64,000 bases of DNA from Bacteroidaceae bacterium (GCA_017534535.1 JAFXVZ010000019.1:226863-290862), one strand, 5' to 3'; shown: positions 26,776 to 36,246, counted from the stretch's first letter. Numbers and translations are program-made. Notes: generated from the letters alone by a model not told the origin.

Positions 26776-27153
26776 TCAGCGATTCCTCATGATTATCTTT
26801 ACCGCAATAGCAGCAAGGATAACCCCTAATGAGTTAGCCGCAAAGTCAAGCCACTCGCCACCACGATAATTCGTGCAGTATTCCTGAATAAGCTCCACCA
26901 TGCCACCATATATCAGTGGGAATACAAGTGCTCCTACCCATCCATGCCACATCGGTGCCCCAGTTTGGCGTCTTCCGCGGAAAAACTCCCACCATAGTAA
27001 GCCCGCCATCACGAAATACATACCCATATGTACCAGCTTGTCAATTCCTGGCACTTTATCCAAATTCGTCGATGGCGGTTTGAAAAGAGACAAAAAAGTC
27101 ACCAACATAATGATGGCAATAGAGAGCGGATAACGTCTAATAAAAGCTTGCAT
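26776..27153 (-). CDS. VanZ-family membrane protein
   Basis: 125 residues with four membrane helices and the VanZ pattern: KVPGIDKLVHMGMYFVMAGLLWW, GALVFPLIYGGMVELIQEYC and RGGEWLDFAANSLGVILA. VanZ-like proteins are of unsettled function (teicoplanin tolerance in one operon), so no resistance is inferred. It is divergent from the NSS transporter gene. A small palindrome (26770-26783) spans its stop codon. Confidence 0.85.
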   Translation of the reverse strand: MQAFIRRYPLSIAIIMLVTFLSLFKPPSTNLDKVPGIDKLVHMGMYFVMAGLLWWEFFRGRRQTGAPMWHGWVGALVFPLIYGGMVELIQEYCTNYRGGEWLDFAANSLGVILAAIAVKIIMRNR

Positions 27154-27170
27154 CTTAAAAAAATATCAAA

Positions 27171-27205
27171 TTTGTCGCAAAAGTACGAATTAATGTGTAT
27201 TTTTG
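27171..27205. promoter_or_regulatory. Divergent promoter boxes for vanZ-like and NSS genes
   Basis: The minus-strand -7 TACTTTTG (27178-27185) lies 24 bp before the VanZ start. The plus-strand -7 TATTTTTG (27198-27205) lies 18 bp before the transporter ATG at 27224. A TTTG at 27171-27174 is 23 bp from the plus-strand box. Confidence 0.5.
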
Positions 27206-27223
27206 CAACAAAATTTTCAAAAT

Positions 27224-28588
27224 ATGAGCGACGTAAGCAGAGCGAACTTCGGAAGCAAGATAGGCGCCATATTGGCGGCGGCAGGTTCAGCGGTAGGTCT
27301 GGGCAATATATGGCGTTTCCCGTATCAGACGGGCAATGATGGTGGTGCAGCATTTATCCTTATCTACATCATCTGCATCTTGTGCTTCGGTATCCCTGTT
27401 ATGATAGCCGAATTTACCATCGGTCGCCATTCCCGTTCCAATACAGCTCGTGCTTATCAGATTTTGGCCCCAGGCACCCAGTGGAAGTGGGTAGGGCGAT
27501 GGGGCGTCCTCACCGGTTTCCTGATCTTGAGCTATTATGCCGTGGTGGCAGGATGGACACTGGAGTATTTTGTCCAAGCCGCAGGTAACTCGTTCATTGG
27601 CAAAACCCCTGAACAATTTGCCGACTCGTTCAACACCTTTACAAATAATCTGTGGCGGCCCATCCTTTGGCTTGCTTTATTTATGTTTGCCACCCATTTT
27701 ATCATTATCAAAGGTGTACAGCAAGGTATTGAACGCTCTGCCAAGATATTGATGCCTATACTCTTTATCCTGCTCGTCATTATGGCAATATGCTCCGTCA
27801 TGTTACCGGGTTCAGGACCAGGGTTGGAATTCTTGCTCAAGCCCGATTTCAGCAAAGTCAATTCAGGCGTTTTGCTTTCAGCAATGGGACAGACCTTCTA
27901 CTCTTTAAGCCTGGGCATGGGATGCCTTTGCACATATGCCTCCTATTTCCAGAGCGATACCAACCTCACGAAGACGGCCCTCAATGTGGCGAGCATCGAT
28001 AGCTTGGTGGCTATACTGGCAGGACTCATCATCTTTCCTGCCGCCTTCTCTGTGGGCATCCAGCCTGATGCTGGCCCCAGTCTGGTTTTCATCACCCTGC
28101 CCAATGTGCTTACCCAAGCCTTTGCGGGCCTGCCTTGGCTCACCTACATACTGAGCACGGCCTTTTACCTGCTCCTCGCCTTAGCCGCCCTGACCTCCAC
28201 CATCTCCATGCACGAGGTCGTCACTGTCTATCTGCATGAGGAGTTCAAGATGAGCCGTCGCAAAGCGGCTTGGTTTGTCACCTCCGTATGTGGTGTCATC
28301 GGTGTCTTCTGTGCGTTGTCCATGGGTGTTGGCAAAGAATACACCCTCTTTGGCATGAACCTGTTCGACATCTTCGACTTCTTGACCGCCAAGCTCATGT
28401 TGCCTATAGGAGGTTTCTTCATCTCCATCTTCACGGGGTGGTATCTTGACAAGAGGATTCTGCGTGCTGAGCTCAACAGTGGAGGAGGGTTACACCCTTT
28501 CGTCTATAAGGCTATCGTGATCATCCTGCGCGTGGTTGCTCCTATTGGCATTGCCATCGTGTTTATCAACGAGTTGGAAATCCTGTAA
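27224..28588 (+). CDS. Sodium:neurotransmitter symporter family transporter (SNF/NSS)
   Basis: 454 residues from MSDVSRANFGSK, with about 11-12 membrane helices. The NSS signature in helix 1 is AAAGSAVGLGNIWRFPYQTG, followed by NDGGAAFILIYI. It should bring in an amino acid or related solute with sodium; the substrate cannot be predicted. An ATG 7 codons upstream overlaps the promoter box and is rejected. The HhH protein gene follows 12 bp later. Confidence 0.93.
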   Translation: MSDVSRANFGSKIGAILAAAGSAVGLGNIWRFPYQTGNDGGAAFILIYIICILCFGIPVMIAEFTIGRHSRSNTARAYQILAPGTQWKWVGRWGVLTGFLILSYYAVVAGWTLEYFVQAAGNSFIGKTPEQFADSFNTFTNNLWRPILWLALFMFATHFIIIKGVQQGIERSAKILMPILFILLVIMAICSVMLPGSGPGLEFLLKPDFSKVNSGVLLSAMGQTFYSLSLGMGCLCTYASYFQSDTNLTKTALNVASIDSLVAILAGLIIFPAAFSVGIQPDAGPSLVFITLPNVLTQAFAGLPWLTYILSTAFYLLLALAALTSTISMHEVVTVYLHEEFKMSRRKAAWFVTSVCGVIGVFCALSMGVGKEYTLFGMNLFDIFDFLTAKLMLPIGGFFISIFTGWYLDKRILRAELNSGGGLHPFVYKAIVIILRVVAPIGIAIVFINELEIL

Positions 28589-28600
28589 ACTGATGGCCCT

Positions 28601-29374
28601 ATGTGGCAATTCCTCAAAGACTACCACTTCTATAGCACCTCCGACAAGCGGGCGATTCTGGTGCTTCTTACCCTCATCGCCTTCACCATCGGAGTCACCC
28701 TCTATGTGGAGCATAACTACCAACGAGACATACCCCCTCAAACGGATGCCCAAGTCCAGGCTTTTGCTGACTCCCTGCAACAAGTGGATAGCTTGCGTGC
28801 CAACCGTCGCAGGGCCTATGCCGAATCAAGAAGCAATGTTGAAAGACAGCCAGCCAAGCCCGTCTATCAGCCTCGACCACGTTATGAACGACCAGAACGT
28901 CCAGCCACGCAGCATCGTGACACCACGCCCCGGTTACTGCTGGACACCCTGCCACGCTATGAGAAGACAGAGAAATATCAGCCAGGCACGGTGGTTGACC
29001 TGAACAAAGCTGACACCACCGAACTCAAGAAAATACCCGGCATCGGTACAGTTATAGCCAATATGATTGTCAATTACCGCAATCAGTTGGGGGGATACTA
29101 TGAAGTGGAGCAGTTGCGTGAAATTAATCTGGATGCCGATCAGCTGATGTCATGGTTTAGTATCGATGAGGCCGATATCCGCAAAATACCTGTTAACCGT
29201 GCCAATGTCGATCGCCTCCGTCGTCATCCTTACATCAACTTCTACCAGGCAAAAGCCCTGGTGGAACATCGCCGTAAGCATGGCGACCTCACCAGCCTTA
29301 AACCCTTCGTTCTCTACGAAGAGTTTACTGAAGCAGAGTTAGAAAAGATAAATCACTACCTTTCTTTCGATTAA
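28601..29374 (+). CDS. Helix-hairpin-helix protein, ComEA-like, membrane-anchored
   Basis: 257 residues. One membrane helix (about residues 22-40) is followed by a Pro/Arg/Gln-rich linker and then two or three HhH units. The first is VVDLNKADTTELKKIPGIGTVIANMIVNYR. The second is VNRANVDRLRRHPYINFYQAKALVEHR. HhH units bind DNA backbone, and ComEA binds DNA taken up in transformation. With dprA in the same window this is suggestive only, as HhH proteins of this form are common in Bacteroidales and uncharacterised. It shares an operon with the NSS transporter. Confidence 0.85.
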   Translation: MWQFLKDYHFYSTSDKRAILVLLTLIAFTIGVTLYVEHNYQRDIPPQTDAQVQAFADSLQQVDSLRANRRRAYAESRSNVERQPAKPVYQPRPRYERPERPATQHRDTTPRLLLDTLPRYEKTEKYQPGTVVDLNKADTTELKKIPGIGTVIANMIVNYRNQLGGYYEVEQLREINLDADQLMSWFSIDEADIRKIPVNRANVDRLRRHPYINFYQAKALVEHRRKHGDLTSLKPFVLYEEFTEAELEKINHYLSFD

Positions 29375-29391
29375 TGGTCAATTGTCACATT
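29374..29391. repeat. Gtcaa-type repeat copy after the HhH gene
   Basis: TAATGGTCAATTGTCA overlaps the stop codon of the HhH gene. It is one mismatch away from the start of the 33517 copy. Confidence 0.6.
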
Positions 29392-29403
29392 TTAGAGTAG
29401 CGA

Positions 29404-29506
29404 GAGCAAAAGATGCTTGCATCAATTTAGCCGAGTCGCGACAAAAATGCGAGTAAGCGAAAAGAGAACCAAGCTTGCTTGGGTTATCTTGAGCAAAAGC
29501 AATTTA
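29404..29506. repeat. Direct repeat, one copy split by a 10-bp palindrome
   Basis: Copy 1 is GAGCAAAAG (29404-29412), then the palindrome ATGCTTGCAT, then CAATTTA (29423-29429). Copy 2 is GAGCAAAAG directly joined to CAATTTA (29491-29506). Between them is a near-perfect hairpin, AACCAAGCTTGCTTGGGTT (29467-29485). The whole lies in the 163-bp gap between convergent genes, with no ORF. Confidence 0.6.
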
Positions 29507-29520
29507 TCTAAAATAGGACG

Positions 29521-29555
29521 GAGTCAATAGTCAATGGTCAATCGTCAACGATTAA
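29521..29555. repeat. Gtcaa-type repeat copy overlapping the lolD-like stop
   Basis: Carries GTCAATAGTCA and then ATGGTCAATCGTCAACGAT (29534-29552), a 19-mer shared exactly with 33519-33537. It encodes the last residues (Val-Asp-Asp) and stop codon of the LolD-like protein. Confidence 0.75.
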
Positions 29556-30194
29556 CCCGTCCTTCAGATGGATTAACCTGTCCGTCATTTGCGCCAAACC
29601 CTCATCGTGAGTCACAATCACGAACGTTTGTCCCAACTGGTCTCGCAAATCGAAGAACAGCTGGTGAAGCTCCTGCTTATTGTGACTATCCAAACTACCT
29701 GATGGCTCATCCGCCAGCACCACATCCGGATGATTAATCAAAGCCCTTGCCACCGCCACACGTTGTTTTTCACCGCCTGACAGCTCATTGGGCTTATGCT
29801 CAGCCCTGTCCTGTAACCCCATGAATGCCAGTAACCCTATTGCCTCTTTCCGTGCCTCCTGCATACCCTTTCCGGCGATGAATGCAGGAATCATCACATT
29901 CTCCAAAGCCGTGAACTCAGGCAATAACTGATGGAATTGGAACACAAAGCCAATATGCTGATTCCTGAATGCCGACAACTCCTTCTCCTTCAGCTTCAGC
30001 ACATCCTGCCCGTTAATGCATACCCGTCCGCTATCAGGTGCATCCAGTGTGCCCATGATTTGCAACAGTGTAGTCTTGCCGGCACCACTGGGACCCACAA
30101 TACTCACCACCTCCCCCTTGTCGATGTGCAGGTCAATGCCCTTCAACACCTGCAGGTTGCCGAAACTCTTTGTAATACCTTCCAACTCTATCAT
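29538..30194 (-). CDS. LolD-like ABC transporter ATPase
   Basis: 218 residues. Walker A is [12 protein letters not shown], the signature [15 protein letters not shown], and Walker [13 protein letters not shown]. The [16 protein letters not shown] stretch is typical of LolD/MacB-type ATPases that power FtsX-family permeases. The LolC/E-type permease at 2402-3628 is a possible but unproven partner. The C-terminal residues and stop come from an intergenic repeat copy. It is 3 bp downstream of the antiporter gene, in the same operon. Confidence 0.92.
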   Translation of the reverse strand: MIELEGITKSFGNLQVLKGIDLHIDKGEVVSIVGPSGAGKTTLLQIMGTLDAPDSGRVCINGQDVLKLKEKELSAFRNQHIGFVFQFHQLLPEFTALENVMIPAFIAGKGMQEARKEAIGLLAFMGLQDRAEHKPNELSGGEKQRVAVARALINHPDVVLADEPSGSLDSHNKQELHQLFFDLRDQLGQTFVIVTHDEGLAQMTDRLIHLKDGLIVDD

Positions 30195-30197
30195 TTT

Positions 30198-32330
30198 CTA
30201 CTGTTTTTTAAGCCATTTATAAATCCATGCCCCAATACGCTGATACAGCTGTACGTCGTTGCTCACAATAGGCTTCGAGAACGTAATGGTCTCCTTCACT
30301 TCATCGCCCAGCTGGTCGGGGAATACCAACATCAGACTACTGTTGTTGAAATATGTGCCAATCTGCTTCGGCAATTCCTCAAACAGTGGACTGTAGGATA
30401 TAGACCCCCTGCGGGCACTGATGATTACCAGCAGATGGTCGTAATTCACATGCCCAGTCAGCAGAAGCAGATCCTCCCACTTCTCCAGGATTGAGAAGCT
30501 TGTCAGTGTCTGCTTGTACTTCGCCTCCAGGAAACTCTGGATATAGTCCGTGGTCTTCTCTGTGGCAAAGAAATGCACACGGCATCCCATAGCCGCGCCC
30601 ATCCTGCAACAATTGCGAAGCCACTTCTGGAACCCCGCCTCATACTCAGCCTTCGGAGGCACTGCCACCACAATGCGCCTGATGGTGTTCAGTGGCATCA
30701 GGAACTTGGCCACAATCACCTCACGGTGGATGCTCTTCAGCAAGTTCTCCGTCACCTTGCCATAGAAAGAGTCCATGATATTCACCTTGCGGTGTAAGCC
30801 CACCACCACGCACGATGCATCCTGTTCCTTGGCTGTATGGATAATGCCGGATGACACATTCACGTCAAATCTGCTCAGTTGCACCAACTCCACATTTGCC
30901 CCAGCTGCGGCCTTTGCCGCCTTGTCCAGGCATAACCTTCCCCGCATCTCTGCCCGTTCCGTCTGCCCTGCATCCGTCATCACGTGCAAGGCCAGAATGT
31001 TATCCTCGAACTTCGTACTCCTGATCATCAATGCCAGCTCAATCAGGTAATCTATCGTGTCCAGGTATGCCACAGGAATCAGAATCTTCTCCGTGGTACG
31101 TTTCAGATGCTCATCGGGTTGCATCTCGTCCATCGCCATCTGCCTGGCCGATTTGTCCGTAATCAGCGAACTCACGATGCACGTCACCAGAATCAGCAGA
31201 ATCGTTCCGTTCAGCACATCCTCGTTCAGCAGTCTCGAGCCGTCGGGCAAGATGATGTTATATCCCACCATCACCGCCGCCAGCGTTGCCGCCGCCTGTG
31301 CCGTGCTCAGTCCGTAAATCAGTCGCCTTTCCATCCGCTTCAGCCCGAAAATCTGCTGCACCAGGAAAGCCGCTATCCACTTGCCCGTCAGTGCCACGCC
31401 AATCATCACCCCCGCCACCACCAGCGCGTTCACACTGCCGAACAGCACATGCAGGTTAATCAGCATACCCACACCAATCAGGAAGTAAGGGATGAACAAT
31501 GCGTTGCCCACAAACTCTAGATGTCCCATCAGCGGTGAAACATGCGGAATCATCCTGTTGAGCACCAAGCCCGTAAGGAAAGCCCCCAGGATGCCCTCCA
31601 TGCCAGCCAGCTCCATCAGTGCTGCGGCAAGGAACACCAGTGCCAGCACGAAGATATACTGCGTCACCACCTCCTCATACCTGCGGAAGAACCAGCGTGC
31701 GATGCGTGGGAACACAATGATGATGGCTGTGCCTATCACAACCACCTTGCCCACCAGCAACAGCCAGTAAGTACCCCCTATATCTCCACCGTGCAGGCCA
31801 GCCACCACCGCCAGCACCAGCAAGGTCAGCGTATCCGTCACCGCAGTACCACCCACCGCGATACTCACGCTTCGTTGGCTTGACAAGCCATATTTAATCA
31901 CTATCGGATAGGAAACCTGCGTATTCGATGCATACATACTGGCGAGCAGAATCGCTGTGGCAACCCCGTAATGCAGCACACTCAGGTTTGTCACAAAGCC
32001 AATGGTAATGGGGATGAAGAAACACAGCAGGCCCAGCGTCAGTGCCTTGTACTTATTCTCCTTGAAGTCGTTCATGTTCATCTCCAGTCCGGCAAGAAAC
32101 ATGATGTAATACAACCCCACCTTGCCGAACAACTCGAAGCTGCTGTCGCGTGCCAGGATATTCAGTCCGTGCTCACCCACCAGCACACCGGCGATGATCA
32201 TCCCGATGATGTGCGGGATGCGAAGCTTGTCCAGCACGATAGGCGCAAACAGAATAATCACCAGCACCAACAGGAAAATCCATGTCGGGTCGGTAATCGG
32301 GAAACTGATATAATTATACATCCATTCCAT
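30198..32330 (-). CDS. CPA2-family cation/proton antiporter with C-terminal USP-like domains
   Basis: About 710 residues from MEWMYNYIS. The first 400 or so form a Kef/RosB-type Na+/H+ exchanger with about 12 helices. IPHIIGMIIAGVLVGEHGL, MFLAGLEMN and a GxxxAAALMELAGMEGILGAFLTGL region are visible. The C-terminal part (about 430 onward) has two stretches like universal stress protein folds (ILIPVAYLDTIDYLIELA and RRIVVAVPPKAEYE), probably regulatory. It likely exchanges Na+ or K+ for protons across the inner membrane. An open upstream extension lacks family similarity. It is divergent from asd. Confidence 0.88.
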   Translation of the reverse strand: MEWMYNYISFPITDPTWIFLLVLVIILFAPIVLDKLRIPHIIGMIIAGVLVGEHGLNILARDSSFELFGKVGLYYIMFLAGLEMNMNDFKENKYKALTLGLLCFFIPITIGFVTNLSVLHYGVATAILLASMYASNTQVSYPIVIKYGLSSQRSVSIAVGGTAVTDTLTLLVLAVVAGLHGGDIGGTYWLLLVGKVVVIGTAIIIVFPRIARWFFRRYEEVVTQYIFVLALVFLAAALMELAGMEGILGAFLTGLVLNRMIPHVSPLMGHLEFVGNALFIPYFLIGVGMLINLHVLFGSVNALVVAGVMIGVALTGKWIAAFLVQQIFGLKRMERRLIYGLSTAQAAATLAAVMVGYNIILPDGSRLLNEDVLNGTILLILVTCIVSSLITDKSARQMAMDEMQPDEHLKRTTEKILIPVAYLDTIDYLIELALMIRSTKFEDNILALHVMTDAGQTERAEMRGRLCLDKAAKAAAGANVELVQLSRFDVNVSSGIIHTAKEQDASCVVVGLHRKVNIMDSFYGKVTENLLKSIHREVIVAKFLMPLNTIRRIVVAVPPKAEYEAGFQKWLRNCCRMGAAMGCRVHFFATEKTTDYIQSFLEAKYKQTLTSFSILEKWEDLLLLTGHVNYDHLLVIISARRGSISYSPLFEELPKQIGTYFNNSSLMLVFPDQLGDEVKETITFSKPIVSNDVQLYQRIGAWIYKWLKKQ

Positions 32331-32416
32331 TTGCAATAAACACCTTTTCGCGACACAAAATAACAAAAAAAAATTCACATAATCGCCAAAACCTTGCTGA
32401 AATCCAAAAATTGCAC

Positions 32417-32424
32417 TAATTTTG
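32417..32424 (+). promoter_or_regulatory. Putative -7 box of asd
   Basis: TAATTTTG lies 49 bp before the ATG at 32474. Confidence 0.5.
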
Positions 32425-32473
32425 CACTCTTAAGATAATAGAAAACAATAGTCAAACAATAGAAAAAAAGAAA

Positions 32474-33481
32474 ATGAAAGTAGCAATTGTTGGAGCAAGT
32501 GGCGCAGTAGGACAGGAATTCCTGCGTGTGCTCGAAGAGAGAAATTTCCCGATGGACGAACTGCTGTTGTTCGGTTCACCTCGCAGTGCAGGCACCAAAT
32601 ACACCTTCCGTGGCAAGGACATCCAGGTGAAGCTACTGCAGCACAACGACGATTTCAAGGGCGTAGATATAGCCTTCACCTCGGCAGGTGCAGGCACCTC
32701 AAAGGAATTTGCCGACACCATCACCAAGCACGGTGCCGTGATGATAGACAACTCCAGTGCCTTCCGCATGGATGCTGACGTACCGTTGGTAGTGCCTGAG
32801 GTCAATGCCCCCGATGCCAAGGTCCGTCCTCGTGGCATCATCGCCAACCCCAACTGCACCACCATCCAGATGGTAGTGGCACTGAAGCCCATTGAGGAGC
32901 TCAGCCACATCACGCGTGTGCATGTATCCACCTACCAGGCGGCTAGTGGCGCCGGTGCTGCGGCCATGAAAGAGCTCTATGAGCAGTACCGTCAGGTCCT
33001 GGCAGGCGAGCCCGTCACCGTTGAGCGTTTCCAGTACCAGCTGGCATTCAACCTCATCCCCCAGGTGGATGTCTTCACGGAGAACGACTACACCAAGGAA
33101 GAGATGAAGATGTTCAACGAGACCCGCAAGATTATGCACTCCGACGTGCGTGTCAGCGCCACCTGCGTGCGTGTGCCCTCCCTGCGTTCACATTCCGAGG
33201 CCATCTGGGTAGAGACCGAGCGTCCTGTGTCAGTAGAAGAAGCCAAAGCCGCCTTTGCCAAGGCAGAAGGCCTCGTCATTGAGGACAACCCCGCAGAGAA
33301 GAAATACCCCATGCCCCTGTTCCTGGCAGGCAAGGACCCCGTCTATATAGGTCGCATCCGCAAGGACCTGGCCAACGACAACGGCCTCACCTTCTGGATT
33401 GTGGGCGACCAGATCAAGAAAGGTGCCGCCCTCAATGCCGTCCAGATAGCAGAGTACCTCATCAAAGAAAATGCCCTTTGA
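32474..33481 (+). CDS. asd: Aspartate-semialdehyde dehydrogenase
   Basis: 335 residues. NADP-binding is by [18 protein letters not shown]. The catalytic Cys is in [11 protein letters not shown]. Substrate-site motifs are [14 protein letters not shown] and [13 protein letters not shown]. It makes aspartate semialdehyde for lysine, diaminopimelate, methionine and threonine, feeding the dapB step encoded 3 kb downstream. The base composition is noticeably more GC-rich than the flanking gaps, typical of a highly used gene. Confidence 0.96.
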   Translation: MKVAIVGASGAVGQEFLRVLEERNFPMDELLLFGSPRSAGTKYTFRGKDIQVKLLQHNDDFKGVDIAFTSAGAGTSKEFADTITKHGAVMIDNSSAFRMDADVPLVVPEVNAPDAKVRPRGIIANPNCTTIQMVVALKPIEELSHITRVHVSTYQAASGAGAAAMKELYEQYRQVLAGEPVTVERFQYQLAFNLIPQVDVFTENDYTKEEMKMFNETRKIMHSDVRVSATCVRVPSLRSHSEAIWVETERPVSVEEAKAAFAKAEGLVIEDNPAEKKYPMPLFLAGKDPVYIGRIRKDLANDNGLTFWIVGDQIKKGAALNAVQIAEYLIKENAL

Positions 33482-33513
33482 TGATTTCCTGCCCATTAAT
33501 TGAATAAAATCAC

Positions 33514-33537
33514 AGTTAATGGTCAATCGTCAACGAT
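33514..33537. repeat. Gtcaa-type repeat copy at the NamZ-like start
   Basis: ATGGTCAATCGTCAACGAT (33519-33537) is identical to 29534-29552. The ATG chosen for the next gene lies at its last bases. Confidence 0.75.
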
Positions 33538-34753
33538 GCATAGGCACTACTTAATACTGACCCTCCTCATCCTCTGCATAGGATGCAAAGCCCAGCCCCG
33601 TCAGCAAGACGTGGCTGAGGCCCCTGCTGAGGCTGTAGTGCCCGACCAGCCCATCGTCACTGGCGATGCCCGCACCACCCTCTACTATCCCCTACTCAGT
33701 GGCAAGCGTGTAGCCCTCTTTGGCAATCACACCGCCCTGTTGCCTGATGGCGAACATCTCCTCGACCGCCTCATCCGCGACAGCATCCGTGTCACCGCCC
33801 TTTTCTCCCCCGAGCATGGCTTCAGGGGCACCGCCGATGCTGGCGAGCATGTAAGCAGCCAGGTAGATAGCAAGACCGGCATCCCCATCCTCTCCTTGTA
33901 TGATGGCAAGACCACCCGTCCCTCCGTTGCCTCCATGCGTCAGTTCGACATCCTCTTGGTTGACATCCAAGATGTAGGATTGCGTTTTTACACCTATTAC
34001 ATCACCATGTGTCGTCTCTTGCAGGCATGTGCTGATGATCAGAAGCCCGTCATCATCCTCGACCGTCCCAACCCCAATGGCCATCTTGTTGACGGTCCCA
34101 TCTTAGACATGAAATACAAGAGTGGAGTAGGCCTCCTGCCCATCCCCATCCTCCATGGCATGACCTTGGGTGAGTTGGCAAAGATGGCGATAGGTGAAGG
34201 CTGGCTCAGCCTGCGTCATCCCCTTCAGCTCACCGTCATCCCCTGTTTGGGTTACACCCATCACACCCCCTATATATTGCAGGTCCCTCCCAGTCCCAAC
34301 CTGCCCAACATGCGTGCCGTCTATCTCTATCCCTCGTTATGCTATTTCGAGGCCACTCCCGTCAGTGTAGGCAGGGGCACCGCCCATCCCTTCCAGCTCT
34401 ACGGTCATCCCCAGATGAAAGGTCGTACCTTCACCTTCACCCCCCAGAGCATGCCAGGTGCCAAGACTCCCCCTTTGCTGGGCAAGCAGTGTCAGGGTGT
34501 TGACCTCACCGGTTTGTCCGAGTCCGAGCTATATAGTAAGGGCATAGACCTTAGCTATTTGATAGATGCCTATCGTGACTTAGGCATGGGCGACAAGTTC
34601 TTTACCGGCTTCTTCGAGAAATTGGTAGGTGTCTCCTGGGTTCGTCAGATGATAAAGCAGGACAGCAGTGCTGATGACATCCGTGCCCGTTGGCAGGGCG
34701 ATGTCCAGCGTTTCAAGGAGCAACGAAAACCATACCTGCTATATGAGGAGTGA
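33536..34753 (+). CDS. DUF1343 lipoprotein, NamZ-like exo-N-acetylmuramidase
   Basis: 405 residues. The lipoprotein signal ends in LILCIGC. DUF1343/GH171 motifs include LFSPEHGFRG, LYDGKTTRPS, LLVDIQDVGLRFYTYYITM, ILDRPNPNG and GRGTAHPFQLYG. The characterised relative NamZ removes terminal MurNAc from peptidoglycan fragments, so a periplasmic role in wall recycling is likely. The start at 33536 is used because the upstream in-frame ATG lies within the repeat and precedes no signal peptide. Confidence 0.9.
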   Translation: MHRHYLILTLLILCIGCKAQPRQQDVAEAPAEAVVPDQPIVTGDARTTLYYPLLSGKRVALFGNHTALLPDGEHLLDRLIRDSIRVTALFSPEHGFRGTADAGEHVSSQVDSKTGIPILSLYDGKTTRPSVASMRQFDILLVDIQDVGLRFYTYYITMCRLLQACADDQKPVIILDRPNPNGHLVDGPILDMKYKSGVGLLPIPILHGMTLGELAKMAIGEGWLSLRHPLQLTVIPCLGYTHHTPYILQVPPSPNLPNMRAVYLYPSLCYFEATPVSVGRGTAHPFQLYGHPQMKGRTFTFTPQSMPGAKTPPLLGKQCQGVDLTGLSESELYSKGIDLSYLIDAYRDLGMGDKFFTGFFEKLVGVSWVRQMIKQDSSADDIRARWQGDVQRFKEQRKPYLLYEE

Positions 34754-34763
34754 GGGGGGGATA

Positions 34764-34795
34764 AAACAATCGCCCACAGGGGGCGATATGTTTTA
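34764..34795 (+). terminator. Terminator after the NamZ-like gene
   Basis: AAACA-ATCGCCC, loop ACAGG, GGGCGAT-A-TGTTTT: a 7-bp GC stem with flanking A/T pairs and a short T-run. It lies about 10 bp past the stop. Confidence 0.65.
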
Positions 34796-34798
34796 GAA

Positions 34799-34816
34799 GT
34801 AGATAGGTCCGTGACC
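34799..34816. repeat. Intergenic motif, copy 1 of GTAGATAGGTCnnTGACC
   Basis: It matches 44803-44820 at 16 of 18 positions. Both copies lie just after a terminator hairpin, between convergent genes. The 186-bp gap here also holds a perfect 7-bp stem, ATGGTGA-ACTGTA-TCACCAT (near 34866). Confidence 0.6.
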
Positions 34817-34939
34817 CATGCAACTGGTTGTTCCCATGGCTGTCAATGCAGCTGTTAAAATCGAGATGGTGAACTGTATCACCATTGCCATAGATAATAG
34901 CATAATACTTGGCGTCTAATTGTATATAGTTGCCAAAGT

Positions 34940-36220
34940 TTATGAAGTTTTTATAACTTTCAGATATTGGTATCCAATGACACATCGGAGACAATTTCGC
35001 TTATCGCAATACTCTTTGCGGAGTTGGATAAGTGCTTGTGAGTCTGCTGCATTGTCTGCTAAAATGCCAAAGCGTTCCCATTGACGGATGATATAGTTTC
35101 TTTCAGGCTTTAGCTTCTCTAAATATTCTGAAGCACGATGGCAGTAATCATAGTGCCCCTTATGTTTCCCATAAGCACTAAGGAAAGGTATAACCGTATT
35201 GATAAGCAGCAGATCCAGTGTACCATCACCCAAGGATTTGTTGCACTCATTTGTTTCCTTCCCAAACAAATAATGATTCTTCCAATAAGGAGATGTGGAT
35301 GTCTGCAAAAGATTCTTGATGGATTCAACGTCTTTAGCTTCCAAAATTTTAGATAACAGTGATTCTTGATTTTGATAAAGATAGGCAAGTTGGGCTATCT
35401 TGCTATGGGGAAAAGCTTGCGGGCGAATACGTAAGAGTTTCCATAAATCGCTCTGAATGGGTGAGGAGAAGCCAAACTTATGACTCAGATATTGAAATTC
35501 CTTTTTTAAAGAAATATAATAGTCGTCATCGAGATTCCCTTCCAAAAGACCTGCCATTCCGAAAAAGATAGCCTCTACTTGATGAATGTGGGCTCTATGC
35601 TTCCCCAAAGCAGAAAAATCGATACGTTTTGCCCACGCTTCAAAAACATCTCCATTTAAACCGAAACCAAAGTTTCGTGCGATGGTTACAAACAAAGCGT
35701 GCTCCCAGTTGTTGTCGCAGATACGCACCCTTTCGTGGATAAGGCCAATCTTCTGGTCAATACGTTCTGCAGTCAGAGCAGAAAGCCAACTGTGAATGGT
35801 CAGCATAGGAATGTCATGTAAGATTGAATAACAGGCAGGATAGGTGTCTGTCCGCTTGAGCAAGGCATATTTCCGTTTCACTTCATCGGGACATGCCAAT
35901 ATCATTTGAGGGATTATCTCTGAAGAGCCATAACGGGTAACATCCGTATCAGCTTCTCCTACTACATGCAAGATTACATTGGCATAAGCTGGGTTTAGAT
36001 GATGCCCGTGACTATACCAATGACTTGCTTTCTCATGAACTTCCACGTTGCCTACCCATAATACACCTCCTATTTTCAACTTGGCGTTGAAAAAGTCAGG
36101 GCCTGCATGATGGTTTTGCAAACCTGGATCAACCACCTCCACTGCCTCACCGGCAGTGGTTTTCATCCCCCTGATGGGGTAGATTTTATGCTTCCAAACG
36201 TAGTGTAATAGTTGTTCCAT
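34940..36220 (-). CDS. DUF2851 family protein
   Basis: 426 residues from MEQLLHYVWKHKIYP. The DUF2851 pattern VDPGLQNHHAGPDFFNAKLKIGGVLWVGNVEVHEKASHW carries conserved His, Asp and Glu residues reminiscent of a nuclease-like active site. Its function is unknown. The C-terminal CDKRNCLRCVIGYQYL has paired Cys. An upstream open extension starting with TTG is antisense to dapB and is rejected. It is divergent from dapB. Confidence 0.88.
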   Translation of the reverse strand: MEQLLHYVWKHKIYPIRGMKTTAGEAVEVVDPGLQNHHAGPDFFNAKLKIGGVLWVGNVEVHEKASHWYSHGHHLNPAYANVILHVVGEADTDVTRYGSSEIIPQMILACPDEVKRKYALLKRTDTYPACYSILHDIPMLTIHSWLSALTAERIDQKIGLIHERVRICDNNWEHALFVTIARNFGFGLNGDVFEAWAKRIDFSALGKHRAHIHQVEAIFFGMAGLLEGNLDDDYYISLKKEFQYLSHKFGFSSPIQSDLWKLLRIRPQAFPHSKIAQLAYLYQNQESLLSKILEAKDVESIKNLLQTSTSPYWKNHYLFGKETNECNKSLGDGTLDLLLINTVIPFLSAYGKHKGHYDYCHRASEYLEKLKPERNYIIRQWERFGILADNAADSQALIQLRKEYCDKRNCLRCVIGYQYLKVIKTS

Positions 36221-36246
36221 TGTTAAGAATGGTTTAAATTGTGGTG

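Noticed and set aside
26776-27153. Glycopeptide (teicoplanin) resistance gene vanZ
   Set aside because: VanZ-like membrane proteins are widespread and mostly unrelated to resistance; no van genes nearby.
8894-29374. A competence locus from dprA plus the ComEA-like HhH protein
   Set aside because: The two genes are 18 kb apart in unrelated operons, and both families are kept in non-competent bacteria.
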